The notes below the pieces were generated by a model, which had not been told where the DNA came from, ran no database searches, and worked only from the letters and a program-made list of their open reading frames with translations. Source: Burkholderiales bacterium (GTDB taxonomy: Bacteria; Pseudomonadota; Gammaproteobacteria; Burkholderiales; SG8-39). Taken from it: a stretch of 19,788 nt of DNA. Shown here piece after piece: positions 1 to 8,577 of this stretch; positions within the stretch are counted from its first letter, which is position 1; the number at the start of each line of letters is the position of its first letter. The position numbers and the translations under genes were made by a program. Location: positions 1 to 19,788 of the forward strand of contig JAQSVY010000008.1 of assembly GCA_029266935.1 (NCBI GenBank). Reading direction: 5' to 3'.

Positions 1-1673
1 GCCGAGGCCGAGATCGTCAGCCATCGGCTGATGCTGCGCGCGAGCCTGATCCGCCGCCTCGCCGCCGGCATCTACACCTGGCTGCCCCTCGGCATGCGCG
101 TGCTGCACAAGGTCGAGCGCGTGCTGCGCGAGGAGATGGACCGCGCCGGGGCGATCGAGATGGCGATGCCGGTGGTCCAGCCCGGCGAGCTGTGGCAGGA
201 GTCGGGGCGCTGGCAGGCCTACGGGCCGGAGCTCTTGCGCTTCAAGGACCGCCACGAGCGCGACTTCGTGATCCAGCCGACCTCCGAGGAGGTGGTGACC
301 GAGCTCGCGAGGAGCGAGTTGAAGAGCTACCGGCGCCTGCCGGTGCATTTCTACCAGATTCAGACCAAGTTCCGCGACGAGCGCCGCCCCCGCTTCGGCA
401 TCATGCGCGGACGTGAGTTCGTCATGAAGGACGGCTACTCTTTCCATGCCGACCATGCGAGCCTCGAGCGCGAGTACCGCAACATGCACGCCACTTACAC
501 GCGCATCTTCACCCGCCTTGGGCTGCGCTTTCGCGACGTCGCCGCCGACACCGGCGCCATCGGGGGCACCGGCTCGCACGAGTTCCATGTCCTCGCCGAC
601 TCGGGCGAGGACGCCATCGCGTTCTGTCCCCAGTCGGGCTACGCGGCGAACGTGGAGCTCGCCGAAGCGATCCACGCCGAAGCCAGAAATCCTCCCAGCG
701 AGGAGATGCAAAAGGTCCCTACCCCGGGAAAGACGACGTGCGCGGACGTGGCGAAGCTCCTGCAGCTGGACGTGAAGCGCACCGTCAAGGCAATCGCCGT
801 GATGCATGGCGACGAGTTTCACCTGCTGCTGCTGCGCGGCGACCACGAGCTGAACGAGATCAAGGCGCAGAAGGCGATCGGCGCCTTCCGCTTCGCCGGC
901 GAGAAGGAAATACGCGCCGCGCTAGGCTGCCCGCCGGGCTACATTGGACCGCCGCTGGCTGCTGGCGGCCCGGTCGGCGCGCGAGCGCGCGTGGTCGCCG
1001 ATCGCGCCGTCGCGGCGATGCGCGACTTCGTCTGCGGCGCGAACGAGGAGGGCTTCCACCTTGCAGGCGTCAATTTCGGGCGCGACCTCCCGGAGCCGGC
1101 GCTCGTCGCCGACCTGCGCAAGGTGGTGGCGGGGGACCCCAGCCCCGACGGCAAGGGTACGCTCGAGATCGTGCGCGGCATCGAGGTCGGCCACATCTTC
1201 CAGCTGCGCACCAAGTATTCCGAGGCCATGAAGGCGACTTTCCTCAGTGAAACGGGGGAAGCCCAGCACTTCGAGATGGGCTGCTATGGCATCGGCGTGA
1301 CGCGCATCGTCGCCGCGGCGATCGAGCAGAACCACGACGAGCGCGGCATCGTCTTCCCGGCGCCGATCGCGCCGTTCGAGGTGGCGTGGTGCCGATCGGC
1401 TACGCCAAGTCGGACAAGGTGCGCGCCGCGGCCGAGCGGCTTCACGACGAGCTCGCTGCCGCCGGCATCGACGTGCTGATGGACGACCGCGACGAGCGGC
1501 CCGGCGTCCTCTTCGCCGACATCGACCTGATCGGCATCCCGCACCGCGTGGTGATCGGCGAGCGCGGTCTCGCCGCGGGCAATGCGGAGTACAAGGGCCG
1601 GCGCGACGAGAAGCCGCGCGATCTGCCCCTCGCGGAGGTGGTCGCCTTCCTGAAGGCACGATTGACGGGGTGA
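1..1673 (+). CDS. proS: Prolyl-tRNA synthetase, 5'-partial and frameshifted
   Basis: Class II aminoacyl-tRNA synthetase that charges tRNA-Pro in the cytoplasm. The reading frame is open from the first base ([20 protein letters not shown]), which matches ProRS from about residue 18, so the true start lies upstream of the window. Visible parts, in order: motif 1 region ([13 protein letters not shown]), motif 2 ([17 protein letters not shown]), an inserted YbaK-like editing domain (about bases 690-1170) and motif 3 ([10 protein letters not shown], from base 1276). At about 1385 the frame breaks. The expected text [13 protein letters not shown] needs one extra base; without it the first frame ends in unrelated residues with a stop at 1477-1479. 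The anticodon-binding domain ([21 protein letters not shown]) continues in the third frame from 1386 to the TGA at 1671-1673. Conservation on both sides suggests a recent one-base loss or a sequencing error. Its stop overlaps the next gene's GTG start. Confidence 0.95.
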
Positions 1674-2260
1674 GAAGCCTCATCCTCGCGCTGCTGTCGG
1701 CGCCGCTGCTGGCATTCGCCGGCGCGCAGCAGTACGAGCCGCTCGCCGACAGCGTGCGTGCGCGCCTTTCCGCGGTCATCGCCGACAAGGCGGTGCCGGT
1801 ATTGAGCTTCCGCTCGGCCACCGACGCCAATCGCTGGCTGCAGGCGATGGAGCAGCGCCTCGCGCGGCGCATACCCGACCGCGAGCAGCGTCTGCAGCTC
1901 CTGCGCACGGTGCACTACGAGGCAACGCGTGCCGGGCTAGATCCACAGCTCGTGCTCGGCGTGCTTGAGGTCGAGAGCGGCTTCCGCAAGTACGCGGTGT
2001 CGCGGGCGGGCGCCCGGGGCTACATGCAGGTGATGCCGTTCTGGGTGAGGCTGATCGGCCACCGCAGCCACAACCTGTTTCACCTTCGCACCAACCTGCG
2101 CTATGGTTGCGTCGTCCTGCGCCACTACCTCGACATCGAGAAGGGCGACTACTTCCGCGCCCTCGGCCGCTACAACGGCAGCCTCGGCCGCCCGGAATAC
2201 CCGAACCTCGTGTTCGGCGCCTGGCATGGGCGCTGGAAATACGACGGGCCCACTACATGA
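1670..2260 (+). CDS. Small family-1 lytic transglycosylase (SLT domain)
   Basis: Periplasmic enzyme expected to cleave the MurNAc-GlcNAc bond of peptidoglycan with formation of 1,6-anhydroMurNAc. The 196-residue product has an N-terminal signal peptide ([19 protein letters not shown]) and a C-terminal goose-lysozyme-like domain. The catalytic Glu is probably E102 in LEVESGF, followed by GYMQVMPFW at about 116-124 and GRYNGS at about 162-167, the usual family-1 motifs. The GTG start is chosen because it gives a 4-base GTGA overlap with the proS stop and places the signal peptide correctly. It is much shorter than Slt70 and has no LysM domain, so it resembles the compact SLT-domain proteins of betaproteobacteria. 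It is second in the proS-to-mltB run and is one of two lytic transglycosylases flanking the DUF58/TgpA pair. Confidence 0.9.
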   Translation: MRSLILALLSAPLLAFAGAQQYEPLADSVRARLSAVIADKAVPVLSFRSATDANRWLQAMEQRLARRIPDREQRLQLLRTVHYEATRAGLDPQLVLGVLEVESGFRKYAVSRAGARGYMQVMPFWVRLIGHRSHNLFHLRTNLRYGCVVLRHYLDIEKGDYFRALGRYNGSLGRPEYPNLVFGAWHGRWKYDGPTT

Positions 2261-2270
2261 GCGGCGGCGC

Positions 2271-3245
2271 ATGATCGAATCGCTCATCGCGCGCTCGCCG
2301 CGCTTCGCCAAGTGGGTCTACGGCTTCACCCCGCCGGAGCGCGGCACGGTGGTGCTCGTGCACCGGCGGGTCTACATCGTGCCCACGCGCCTGGGCTGGC
2401 TCTTCGCCGCCACGCTCGTCATCCTGCTCATCGGCTCGATCAACTACGCGCTCTCGCTCGGGTTCGTGCTCACCTTCCTGCTTGCCGGCATGGGGCTTGC
2501 CGGCATGGTGCACACCGCGCGCAACCTGGCACGCATCGCGGTCACCGCCGGGCGAGCCGAGCCGGTGTTCGCCGGCGAGTCGGCGCAGTTCCGCCTCTAC
2601 CTCGACGGGCGCTCCGCGTTCGAGCGGCCGGCCATCCTCGCGCGCCACCTGCAGTCGGGCGCGCAGCTGGTGGTCGACATTGCGCCCGGGGCGCTGGCGG
2701 AGGTGGTGCTGGCGGTGCCGGCTCCGGCGCGCGGCTGGCTGCCGCTTGGCCGCGTGATGCTCGAGACGCGCTTCCCGCTCGGAATCTTCCGCGCCTGGAG
2801 CTACGTCGAGCCCGACGCGCGCTGCCTCGTCTATCCGCGTCCTGAGCGCTCGCCCCTGCCGCCCTACAGCGCCGAGGCGTCCTCGGGGGCGCTGCGCTCG
2901 CCCACGCCGGGCAACGACGACTTCGCCGGGCTGCGCGGCTACCAGCTTTCCGACTCGCCGCGCCACGTGGCATGGAAGGCCGTGGCGAGGAGCGGCGACA
3001 TGCTCACCAAGCAGTTCACCGGCGAGGCGGCGGCGCAGATCTGGCTCGACTGGCGATCGCTCGGCGTCGGCTTCAGTGTCGAGCAGCGCCTGTCGCGGCT
3101 CGCGGCGTGGGTGCTCGCGGCCGAGCGCGCCGGCACAAGCTACGGCCTGCGCCTGCCGGGGGTGGAGATCGCGCCCGGCCGCGGCGACCCGCACCGCAAC
3201 GCCTGCCTGCAGGCGCTGGCGCTGTACCAGGAGCCGGGCCGATGA
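2271..3245 (+). CDS. DUF58 (MoxR-associated) membrane protein
   Basis: 324 residues. Two hydrophobic segments near the N-terminus (about 41-57 and 60-80) form a membrane hairpin, followed by a beta-rich region and the DUF58 signature at about 216-252: DDFAGLRGYQLSDSPRHVAW, then KAVARSGDMLTKQF. DUF58 proteins have a von Willebrand A-like fold and usually sit beside a MoxR AAA+ ATPase and a transglutaminase-like membrane protein; their biochemical role is unsettled. The ATG at 2271 is chosen because it opens the conserved N-terminus 10 bases after the upstream stop; the reading frame itself is open further upstream. Its TGA overlaps the ATG of the transglutaminase gene (ATGA), implying coupled translation. 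No moxR gene lies next to it in this window. Family assignment is sure; function is not. Confidence 0.9.
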   Translation: MIESLIARSPRFAKWVYGFTPPERGTVVLVHRRVYIVPTRLGWLFAATLVILLIGSINYALSLGFVLTFLLAGMGLAGMVHTARNLARIAVTAGRAEPVFAGESAQFRLYLDGRSAFERPAILARHLQSGAQLVVDIAPGALAEVVLAVPAPARGWLPLGRVMLETRFPLGIFRAWSYVEPDARCLVYPRPERSPLPPYSAEASSGALRSPTPGNDDFAGLRGYQLSDSPRHVAWKAVARSGDMLTKQFTGEAAAQIWLDWRSLGVGFSVEQRLSRLAAWVLAAERAGTSYGLRLPGVEIAPGRGDPHRNACLQALALYQEPGR

Positions 3246-5209
3246 CCCCTGCCGCGCATCCGCTCGCACCTGAGGTGCGTCTGGTCAGCACGCGCGACGT
3301 GGCATGGCTGATCGGCTCGCTCCTGCTCGTCATTGCGCCGCATGCGATGCGCGCGTCATGGTGGCTGACGCTGCTCACGCTGTGCCTGTTCGGCTGGCGC
3401 GTGTACTTCAGCCTCAACCGCGCGCCCTTGCCTTCCAAGTGGCTGGTGCTCGGCGTCGCCATGGTGGCGATGCTCGGGGTCTGGGTCGAGTACCGGACGC
3501 TCTTCGGCCGGCAGCCGGGCATCCTGCTGCTCATGCTCTTTGCCGGTCTCAAGCTGCTCGAGACGCGCAGCCACCGCGACGCCGCGGCCGCCGCCTTCCT
3601 CGGCTACTTCCTCATCATCACCAACTTCCTCTACACGCAGACCATTCCGACGGCGGCGCTGATGTGCGCCGCGGTGTTCGCGATCAGCGCCACGCTGGTG
3701 GGCCTGAGCGCGCCGCACCGCGCGCCGCGCGCCAACCTGCGCACGGCGGCGCTGCTCCTCGCGCACGCAGCCCCGATCGCGCTCGCGCTGTTCCTGCTCT
3801 TTCCGCGCGTGCAGGGCCCGTTGTGGGGCCTGCCGCAGGATGCCTACTCGGGCATGACGGGACTCTCCGAGACGATGAGCCCCGGCACGCTGTCGAGCCT
3901 CGCGCAGTCCGACGCCATCGCCTTCCGCGCCGAGTTCGAAGGCGAGCCGCCGGCGCAGCGCCTGCGCTACTGGCGCGGGCCGCTGATGTGGGACTTCGAC
4001 GGCCGCACGTGGACCATCGGCGCGAGCTCGCCCGGGAAGTTGGCGCCGCCGAGCGGCGGGCGCGGCACGCACCGCTACGCGGTGGTGCTCGAGCCGCACA
4101 ATCGCCACTGGCTGTTCGCGCTCGAAACGGCGGCGAGCCTGCCGGAGCACGCGCGCATGAGCTTCGACGGCCAGATCATCGCCAACCGCGTCGTGCGCAG
4201 TCGCCTGCGCTACGAGCTCTCCTCGGTCATCGCCCCCGACCCGGAGCCCAAGGAGGACCTGGGGACGCTGCGCCGGGCGCTGCGCGTGCCACCGGGGTTC
4301 AATCCGCGCACGCTCGCCCTCGCGGCGGAATGGCGCGATGCGTCGCGATCGGACGAGGAAGTGGTCGAGCGCGCCATCGCCTTCCTGCGCCAGGCGCGCT
4401 ACCTGTACACGCTCGAGCCGCCGCTGCTCGGCAAGCACTCGGTGGACGAGTTCCTCTTCGAGACCCGCGCCGGCTTCTGCGAGCACTACGCCTCGGCGTT
4501 CGCCTTACTGATGCGCGCGGCGGGAGTGCCGGCGCGCATCGTCACCGGGTACCAGGGCGGCGAGCTCAACATGATCGACCGCATCATCACGGTGCGCCAG
4601 TCCGACGCGCATGCCTGGACGGAAGTTTTCCTGCGCAACCGCGGCTGGGTGCGCATCGATCCCACGGCGGCAGCGGTGCCGCGCCGCCTCGAGGCGGGCC
4701 TCTCGCGCGCGGTTCCGGAGACGGAGCTGCTCGCCCTGATGCGACCGGAGCTGGAATGGCTGCGCGGCCTGCGCGACCAGTGGGAAGCGCTCGCGCACAA
4801 GTGGAACGTCTGGGTGCTCGGCTACAACCCCGAGCGCCAGCGCGACCTGCTCGGGTCGCTGGGCATGCGCCACGCGGACTGGCGCACCCTCACCGCCGCG
4901 CTCTTCAGCGTGCTCGGGCTGATGACGCTCGCCCTTCTTGCCTGGTCGCTGCGGCGGCTGAAGCGCCCCGACCCGGTGCAGAACGCCTGGCGAGCCTTCT
5001 GCCGCAAGCTCGCCGCGCACGGCGTGGAGCGATCCCCCCACGAAGGGCCGCGCGACTATGCGGCGCGCGCGGCGCGCGCGCTGCCCTCGGCGCGCCGCTC
5101 CATCCTGCGCATTGGTTCGCTCTATATCGCGCTGCGCTACGGGGCTGCCGCCAGCGCCGCAGGCGTAGCGCGCCTGCGGCGCATGATACGGGAGCTCAGG
5201 CTGACATGA
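3242..5209 (+). CDS. tgpA: TgpA-like membrane transglutaminase (DUF3488, DUF4129)
   Basis: 655-residue inner-membrane protein. The N-terminal third has several hydrophobic helices (about 20-36, 40-56, 61-80, then more up to about 195; DUF3488). A periplasmic transglutaminase-like domain follows, with a clear Cys-His-Asp triad: C413 in AGFCEHYASAF, H457 in SDAHAWTEVF and D473 in VRIDPTAA. The 44- and 16-residue spacings equal those I recall for Pseudomonas aeruginosa TgpA. A final helix at about 547-568 precedes a cytoplasmic DUF4129-like tail ending near RYGAAAS. P. aeruginosa TgpA is reported as essential and linked to peptidoglycan metabolism; its natural substrate is unknown. The ATG overlaps the DUF58 stop, and its own TGA overlaps the mltB start, so all three are probably co-translated. 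Confidence 0.92.
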   Translation: MTPAAHPLAPEVRLVSTRDVAWLIGSLLLVIAPHAMRASWWLTLLTLCLFGWRVYFSLNRAPLPSKWLVLGVAMVAMLGVWVEYRTLFGRQPGILLLMLFAGLKLLETRSHRDAAAAAFLGYFLIITNFLYTQTIPTAALMCAAVFAISATLVGLSAPHRAPRANLRTAALLLAHAAPIALALFLLFPRVQGPLWGLPQDAYSGMTGLSETMSPGTLSSLAQSDAIAFRAEFEGEPPAQRLRYWRGPLMWDFDGRTWTIGASSPGKLAPPSGGRGTHRYAVVLEPHNRHWLFALETAASLPEHARMSFDGQIIANRVVRSRLRYELSSVIAPDPEPKEDLGTLRRALRVPPGFNPRTLALAAEWRDASRSDEEVVERAIAFLRQARYLYTLEPPLLGKHSVDEFLFETRAGFCEHYASAFALLMRAAGVPARIVTGYQGGELNMIDRIITVRQSDAHAWTEVFLRNRGWVRIDPTAAAVPRRLEAGLSRAVPETELLALMRPELEWLRGLRDQWEALAHKWNVWVLGYNPERQRDLLGSLGMRHADWRTLTAALFSVLGLMTLALLAWSLRRLKRPDPVQNAWRAFCRKLAAHGVERSPHEGPRDYAARAARALPSARRSILRIGSLYIALRYGAAASAAGVARLRRMIRELRLT

Positions 5210-6177
5210 CGCACTTTCTTGCACTCCTCGCACTGGTCTTTTCGCTGCCCGCGTTCGCGCAGCTGGGGTACGACAAGAGACCCGAAGTGAGGACCTTCAT
5301 CCGCGAGATGGCCGAGCGCCACGGTTTCGCGCCGCGGGACTTGCGCGCGCTGTTCGCACGGGTTGAGCGTGTCGAGCCGGTGCTGGAGGCGATCAAGCGC
5401 CCGCCGGACCCACCGGTCTGGGAGAACTACAGGGCGCTCTTCGTCACCGACAAGCGCATCGAAGGGGGCGTGGAATTCTGGCAATCGCACCGGGCCCTGC
5501 TCGAGCGCGCGGAACGCGAATTCGGCGTGCCGGCGCAGGTGATGGTGGCGATCATCGGCGTCGAGACCTTCTACGGGCGCAATATCGGGCGCTGGCGCGT
5601 CATCGACGCCCTGACCACGCTCGCCTTCGACTATCCGCCGCGCGCGAAATTCTTCCGCAGCGAGCTAGAGCACTACCTCGTGCTGGCGCGGCAGAATGGT
5701 CACGACGCGCTAACCGTGCGCGGCTCCTACGCCGGCGCCATCGGCATCCCGCAGTTCATGCCGAGCAGCACGCGCGCCTACGCGGTCGACTTCGACGGCG
5801 ACGGGGTTATCGACCTTCGCGCGAGCACCGCCGACGCGATCGGCAGCGTGGCGAGCTTTCTCAGCAAGCACGGCTGGGAGCCGGGCGCACCGGTGCAGTT
5901 CAAGCCGGATCTTGCGGGCGACGCGTGGCGCGCCTACGCCAGCCGCAGCGTGGATCTCAAGCACCCTCTCGGTGCGCTGCGCGAGGCCGGTGTGCGCCTC
6001 CCCGAGGGACTGCCTGAGGAAAGCCTCGCCGCGCTCATCGACCTGGGCAGCGAGCAGCGCGTTGGGCTGAAGAACTTCTACGTCATCACCCGCTACAACC
6101 GCAGCGCGATGTACGCCGCGGCGGTCGCCGACCTCGCCGAGGCGCTGCGCGCTTCGCCTCAGAGCCCGGGCAGATAG
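5206..6177 (+). CDS. mltB: MltB-family lytic murein transglycosylase (Slt35-like)
   Basis: 323-residue periplasmic peptidoglycan-cleaving enzyme of lytic transglycosylase family 3. It has a signal peptide (MTHFLALLALVFSLPAFAQ) but no lipobox cysteine, so it is predicted to be soluble rather than a lipoprotein like E. coli MltB. The catalytic Glu is E120 in IIGVETFYGRN. The substrate-groove motif GAIGIPQFMPSS is followed at about 195 by DFDGDGVIDL, an EF-hand-like Ca2+ loop as described in Slt35. The C-terminal part (FYVITRYNRSAMYAAAVADL) is typical of MltB. The start is the ATG in an ATGA overlap with tgpA. The 3' end overlaps the 3' end of nlpD on the opposite strand by 19 bases. Confidence 0.93.
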   Translation: MTHFLALLALVFSLPAFAQLGYDKRPEVRTFIREMAERHGFAPRDLRALFARVERVEPVLEAIKRPPDPPVWENYRALFVTDKRIEGGVEFWQSHRALLERAEREFGVPAQVMVAIIGVETFYGRNIGRWRVIDALTTLAFDYPPRAKFFRSELEHYLVLARQNGHDALTVRGSYAGAIGIPQFMPSSTRAYAVDFDGDGVIDLRASTADAIGSVASFLSKHGWEPGAPVQFKPDLAGDAWRAYASRSVDLKHPLGALREAGVRLPEGLPEESLAALIDLGSEQRVGLKNFYVITRYNRSAMYAAAVADLAEALRASPQSPGR

Positions 6178-7067
6178 CGCATCGGATCGACGGGCGCCGA
6201 GCCCTTGCGGATCTGGAAGTGCAGCTTCGGCCGGTCGGCATCGGTGGCGCCGAGTTCGGCGATCTTCTCGCCGCGCGCCACCGCCTGATGCTCCTTCACC
6301 AGGATCTCGCGGTTGTGCGCGTACACGGTGATGAAGCCGTTGTCATGCTTGATCACGACCAGCTTGCCGAGCCCGGGAATGCCGGTGCCGATGTAGGTGA
6401 CGCGCCCGGCGGCGGCGGCGACGACCGGGTCGCCGGCCTTGCCGTCGATGTCGATGCCCTTGCTGCGCGGCTCGGAGAACCCGGCAATCACCTTGCCCTT
6501 CGCCGGCCAGACGAAGCCCCCCGTATCGGCCCTGGCATCGCCCTTGGCCTCGGCCGCGCCCTCCCGGCTGACGAGCGCTGCATTCTCCTTCGAGTAGGGC
6601 AGCCGCACCGCCTTGGGCTCGGTACGCGCCGCGCCGTCGCCTTGCCCCTGCCCCTGCGCCTGCGCCTGCGGCACGGCGTCGATCGGGCGCGACTCGATGG
6701 GCCCCGGAACACGCGCCGCGCCCACCTCGGTGCGCCGGTCCTGGGGCGGCTGCACGCGCAGCAGCTGGCCGACGTTGATCTTCGTCGCATCGTCGAGGCC
6801 GTTCCACTGCGCCACCTCGCGGTAATCGGCGCCGTGATCGAGCGCTATGCTGTAGAGCGTGTCGCCGCGCTTGACCACATAAAAGCCGTCGGGCGCGGGC
6901 TGTGGCGCTGCCTGCGCCGCGACAGCCGGCGCCGGCGGGCGCGCAGGCGAGGCCACCGCGCGCGGTGGCTTGCGGTCGAACACCGGCGCCGCCATGCGCG
7001 GACCCGCGCAGGCGGCAAGCATCACCGCTGCCACGACCATGCTGACCGCTGCTATTGCTGCTCTCAT
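6159..7067 (-). CDS. nlpD: NlpD-type lipoprotein, LysM plus degenerate LytM
   Basis: 302-residue outer-membrane lipoprotein expected to activate the amidase AmiC at the division septum. The lipobox LAAC puts the lipidated Cys at position 20. A Pro/Ala-rich linker leads to one LysM domain (about 61-107, GFYVVKRGDTLYSIALDHGA), a Gln/Gly/Ala low-complexity stretch (about 133-146) and an M23/LytM domain (about 185-300). The domain is catalytically degenerate: the first Zn-ligand position holds Ser in SKGIDI instead of the His of active LytM enzymes, while the YAHN and LHFQIR core is kept. This is usual for NlpD activators. It starts with an ATGA overlap with pcm. The commonly adjacent downstream rpoS is missing; mltB converges instead. 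Confidence 0.93.
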   Translation of the reverse strand: MRAAIAAVSMVVAAVMLAACAGPRMAAPVFDRKPPRAVASPARPPAPAVAAQAAPQPAPDGFYVVKRGDTLYSIALDHGADYREVAQWNGLDDATKINVGQLLRVQPPQDRRTEVGAARVPGPIESRPIDAVPQAQAQGQGQGDGAARTEPKAVRLPYSKENAALVSREGAAEAKGDARADTGGFVWPAKGKVIAGFSEPRSKGIDIDGKAGDPVVAAAAGRVTYIGTGIPGLGKLVVIKHDNGFITVYAHNREILVKEHQAVARGEKIAELGATDADRPKLHFQIRKGSAPVDPMRYLPGL

Positions 7068-7723
7068 GCCTTGCCTACCTCCATCGGCACGAAGCGCACC
7101 GGATCGAGCTCCGATTCGAGAAAACCGCGGCCGTTGCGCTCGAATAACACCAGCCGCTGTGCGCCGCCATTGGCTTTCAGCGGCAGTACCATTCTGCCAC
7201 CGGGCGCCAGCTGTTGTAACAGGGTATCGGGCACGCGCGGCGCCGCTGCGGCGACGACGATCGAGTGGAAGGGCGCCGCCTTCTCGAGGCCGGCGTAGCC
7301 GTCGCCGTGCGCAAGGCGCAGGTTGGCAAGGCGCAGCCCGAGCAGGTTGGCGCGCGCCCGCTCGAGCAGCGCCTTAATGCGCTCGATCGAGTGCACCTGC
7401 GGAAAAAGGCTCGCCAGCACCGCGGCCTGGTAGCCGCAGCCGGTCCCGACCTCGAGGACGTTCTTGGGTTCCCTGTTGACGAGCAACAGCTCGAGCATCC
7501 GGGCGACGACGTACGGCTGCGAGATCGTCTGGCCGAAGCCGATGGGCAGCGCGATATCCTCGTAGGCGCGGCTGGCGAGCGCCTCCTCGACGAAGAGGTG
7601 TCGCGGCACCGCGCCGATCGCCGCCAGCACCCGCTCGTCGCGGATGCCCTTGGCGCGCAGGCGTTCCACCATGCGGCTGCGCGTGCGCAGCGATGTCATG
7701 CCCAGACCCGCCGTCTGCCTCAT
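7064..7723 (-). CDS. pcm: Protein-L-isoaspartate O-methyltransferase
   Basis: SAM-dependent enzyme that methylates isoaspartyl residues of damaged proteins so that they can be repaired. With this start the product is 219 residues. Motifs: [15 protein letters not shown] (about 62-76, with the active-site Ser region) and the SAM-binding motif [17 protein letters not shown] (about 89-104), then [11 protein letters not shown]. The start chosen is the ATG at 7723, which forms a 4-base ATGA overlap with the surE stop. A slightly longer start at 7735 (MAREM...) and a shorter one at 7699 ([10 protein letters not shown]...) are also open; only the first few residues differ. The middle position, surE-pcm-nlpD, is the classical stress-survival operon order. 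Confidence 0.93.
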   Translation of the reverse strand: MRQTAGLGMTSLRTRSRMVERLRAKGIRDERVLAAIGAVPRHLFVEEALASRAYEDIALPIGFGQTISQPYVVARMLELLLVNREPKNVLEVGTGCGYQAAVLASLFPQVHSIERIKALLERARANLLGLRLANLRLAHGDGYAGLEKAAPFHSIVVAAAAPRVPDTLLQQLAPGGRMVLPLKANGGAQRLVLFERNGRGFLESELDPVRFVPMEVGKA

Positions 7724-8463
7724 CTCGCGAGCCATTCCCTGGCCCGCGGCAGCTGGCCGCTGTGTGTGAGGTCCATGCGCAACGGGGTCACGGAGACACG
7801 GCTTTGCTCGACCGCGTAGAAGTCGGTGCCCGGCCCGGCGTCGGCGGCGCCGCCTGCCGGGCCGATCCAGTAGGCCGTTTCGCCGCGCGGCGTCTGCATC
7901 TTCACCACCGGCTCGGCCTTGTGGCGCTTGCCAAGGCGCGTCACCTCGATGCCGGAAAGAGCCGCGGGCTCGACGTCGGGCACGTTCACGTTGAGCAGCA
8001 CCGGCTCGCCGAACGGCGCGCGGCGCAGGCGCTCGACCATCTGCAGTGCGACGCTGATGGCACTCTGGAAGTGCCCGCCAGTGCGGCTGGTGAGCGACAG
8101 CGCGAGCGAGGGGATGCCGAGCAAGTACCCCTCGACCGCCGCCGCCACCGTGCCCGAATAGATGGTGTCGTCGCCCATGTTGGCGCCGAGGTTGATGCCG
8201 GAAACGATGACGTCGGGGGTGAAGTCGAGCAGCCCCGTCACCGCGATGTGCACGCAGTCGGTGGGCGTGCCGTTGACTGAGAAGAAGCCGTTGGGCGCCC
8301 GGCGCACGGTGAGCGGGCGGTCGAGCGTGAGCGAGTTGGACGCGCCGGAGCGGTCGCGCTCGGGCGCCACCACCGTCACCTCGCCGACCTGCCCGAGCGC
8401 CTCGGCGAGCAGCGTGATCCCCGGCGCGAAGTAGCCGTCGTCGTTGGAGACCAGGATCTTCAT
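7720..8463 (-). CDS. surE: 5'/3'-nucleotidase SurE
   Basis: Metal-dependent survival protein that dephosphorylates nucleoside monophosphates and short polyphosphates in the cytoplasm. 247 residues, close to the family length. It begins [15 protein letters not shown], with metal ligands D8 and D9, S39 in [10 protein letters not shown] and N91 in [12 protein letters not shown], the four positions that bind the divalent ion in SurE. The ATG at 8463 opens this conserved N-terminus exactly; the frame is open far upstream but that part overlaps tamA and has no SurE character. No clear Shine-Dalgarno sequence precedes it. It is the first gene of surE-pcm-nlpD and is divergent from tamA across 114 bases. 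Confidence 0.95.
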   Translation of the reverse strand: MKILVSNDDGYFAPGITLLAEALGQVGEVTVVAPERDRSGASNSLTLDRPLTVRRAPNGFFSVNGTPTDCVHIAVTGLLDFTPDVIVSGINLGANMGDDTIYSGTVAAAVEGYLLGIPSLALSLTSRTGGHFQSAISVALQMVERLRRAPFGEPVLLNVNVPDVEPAALSGIEVTRLGKRHKAEPVVKMQTPRGETAYWIGPAGGAADAGPGTDFYAVEQSRVSVTPLRMDLTHSGQLPRAREWLAR

Positions 8464-8500
8464 GCGATCGATTCTACCGTCCGTGCGGAGTGCGGCCGGC

Positions 8501-8540
8501 GGGTGGAACTGTACGCAGGCGGGCGGAACTGTACGCAGGC
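8501..8540 (+). repeat. Tandem 20-bp direct repeat (2 copies, third degenerate)
   Basis: Two head-to-tail 20-base units in the surE/tamA divergent region, 8501-8520 and 8521-8540, differ at one base (gggTggaac... against gggCggaac..., both ending gtacgcaggc). A third unit at 8541-8560 keeps only the ggaac core in register at 8545-8549. The three ggaac cores are therefore exactly 20 bases apart, close to two helical turns, which would put any bound protein on one face of the DNA. Function unknown. Confidence 0.85.
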
Positions 8541-8544
8541 CGCT

Positions 8545-8572
8545 GGAACAGACGGCGGACGCGGTGTCTAAT
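8545..8572 (+). promoter_or_regulatory. Candidate tamA promoter just before the start codon
   Basis: GGAACA at 8545-8550 and TCTAAT at 8567-8572 are separated by 16 bases. TCTAAT matches 5 of 6 bases of the sigma-70 -10 box. GGAAC followed by GTCTAA also resembles the extracytoplasmic sigma-E consensus (GGAACTT, about 15-16 bases, GTCTAA). Either reading places transcription initiation at or within a base or two of the tamA GTG at 8578, which would make the mRNA nearly leaderless. This rests on motif matching by eye only. Confidence 0.35.
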
Positions 8573-8577
8573 CGGGC

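Noticed and set aside
3304..5205. Long extension upstream of mltB in the same frame
   Set aside because: It lies wholly within tgpA in another frame and gives Arg/Ala-rich nonsense; the signal peptide and ATGA overlap set the mltB start at 5206.
8471..8499. Possible surE promoter (TAGAAT on the minus strand at 8476-8471)
   Set aside because: A good -10 match but no -35 at a 16-18 base distance, and it lies only 7 bases from the start codon; too weak to annotate.
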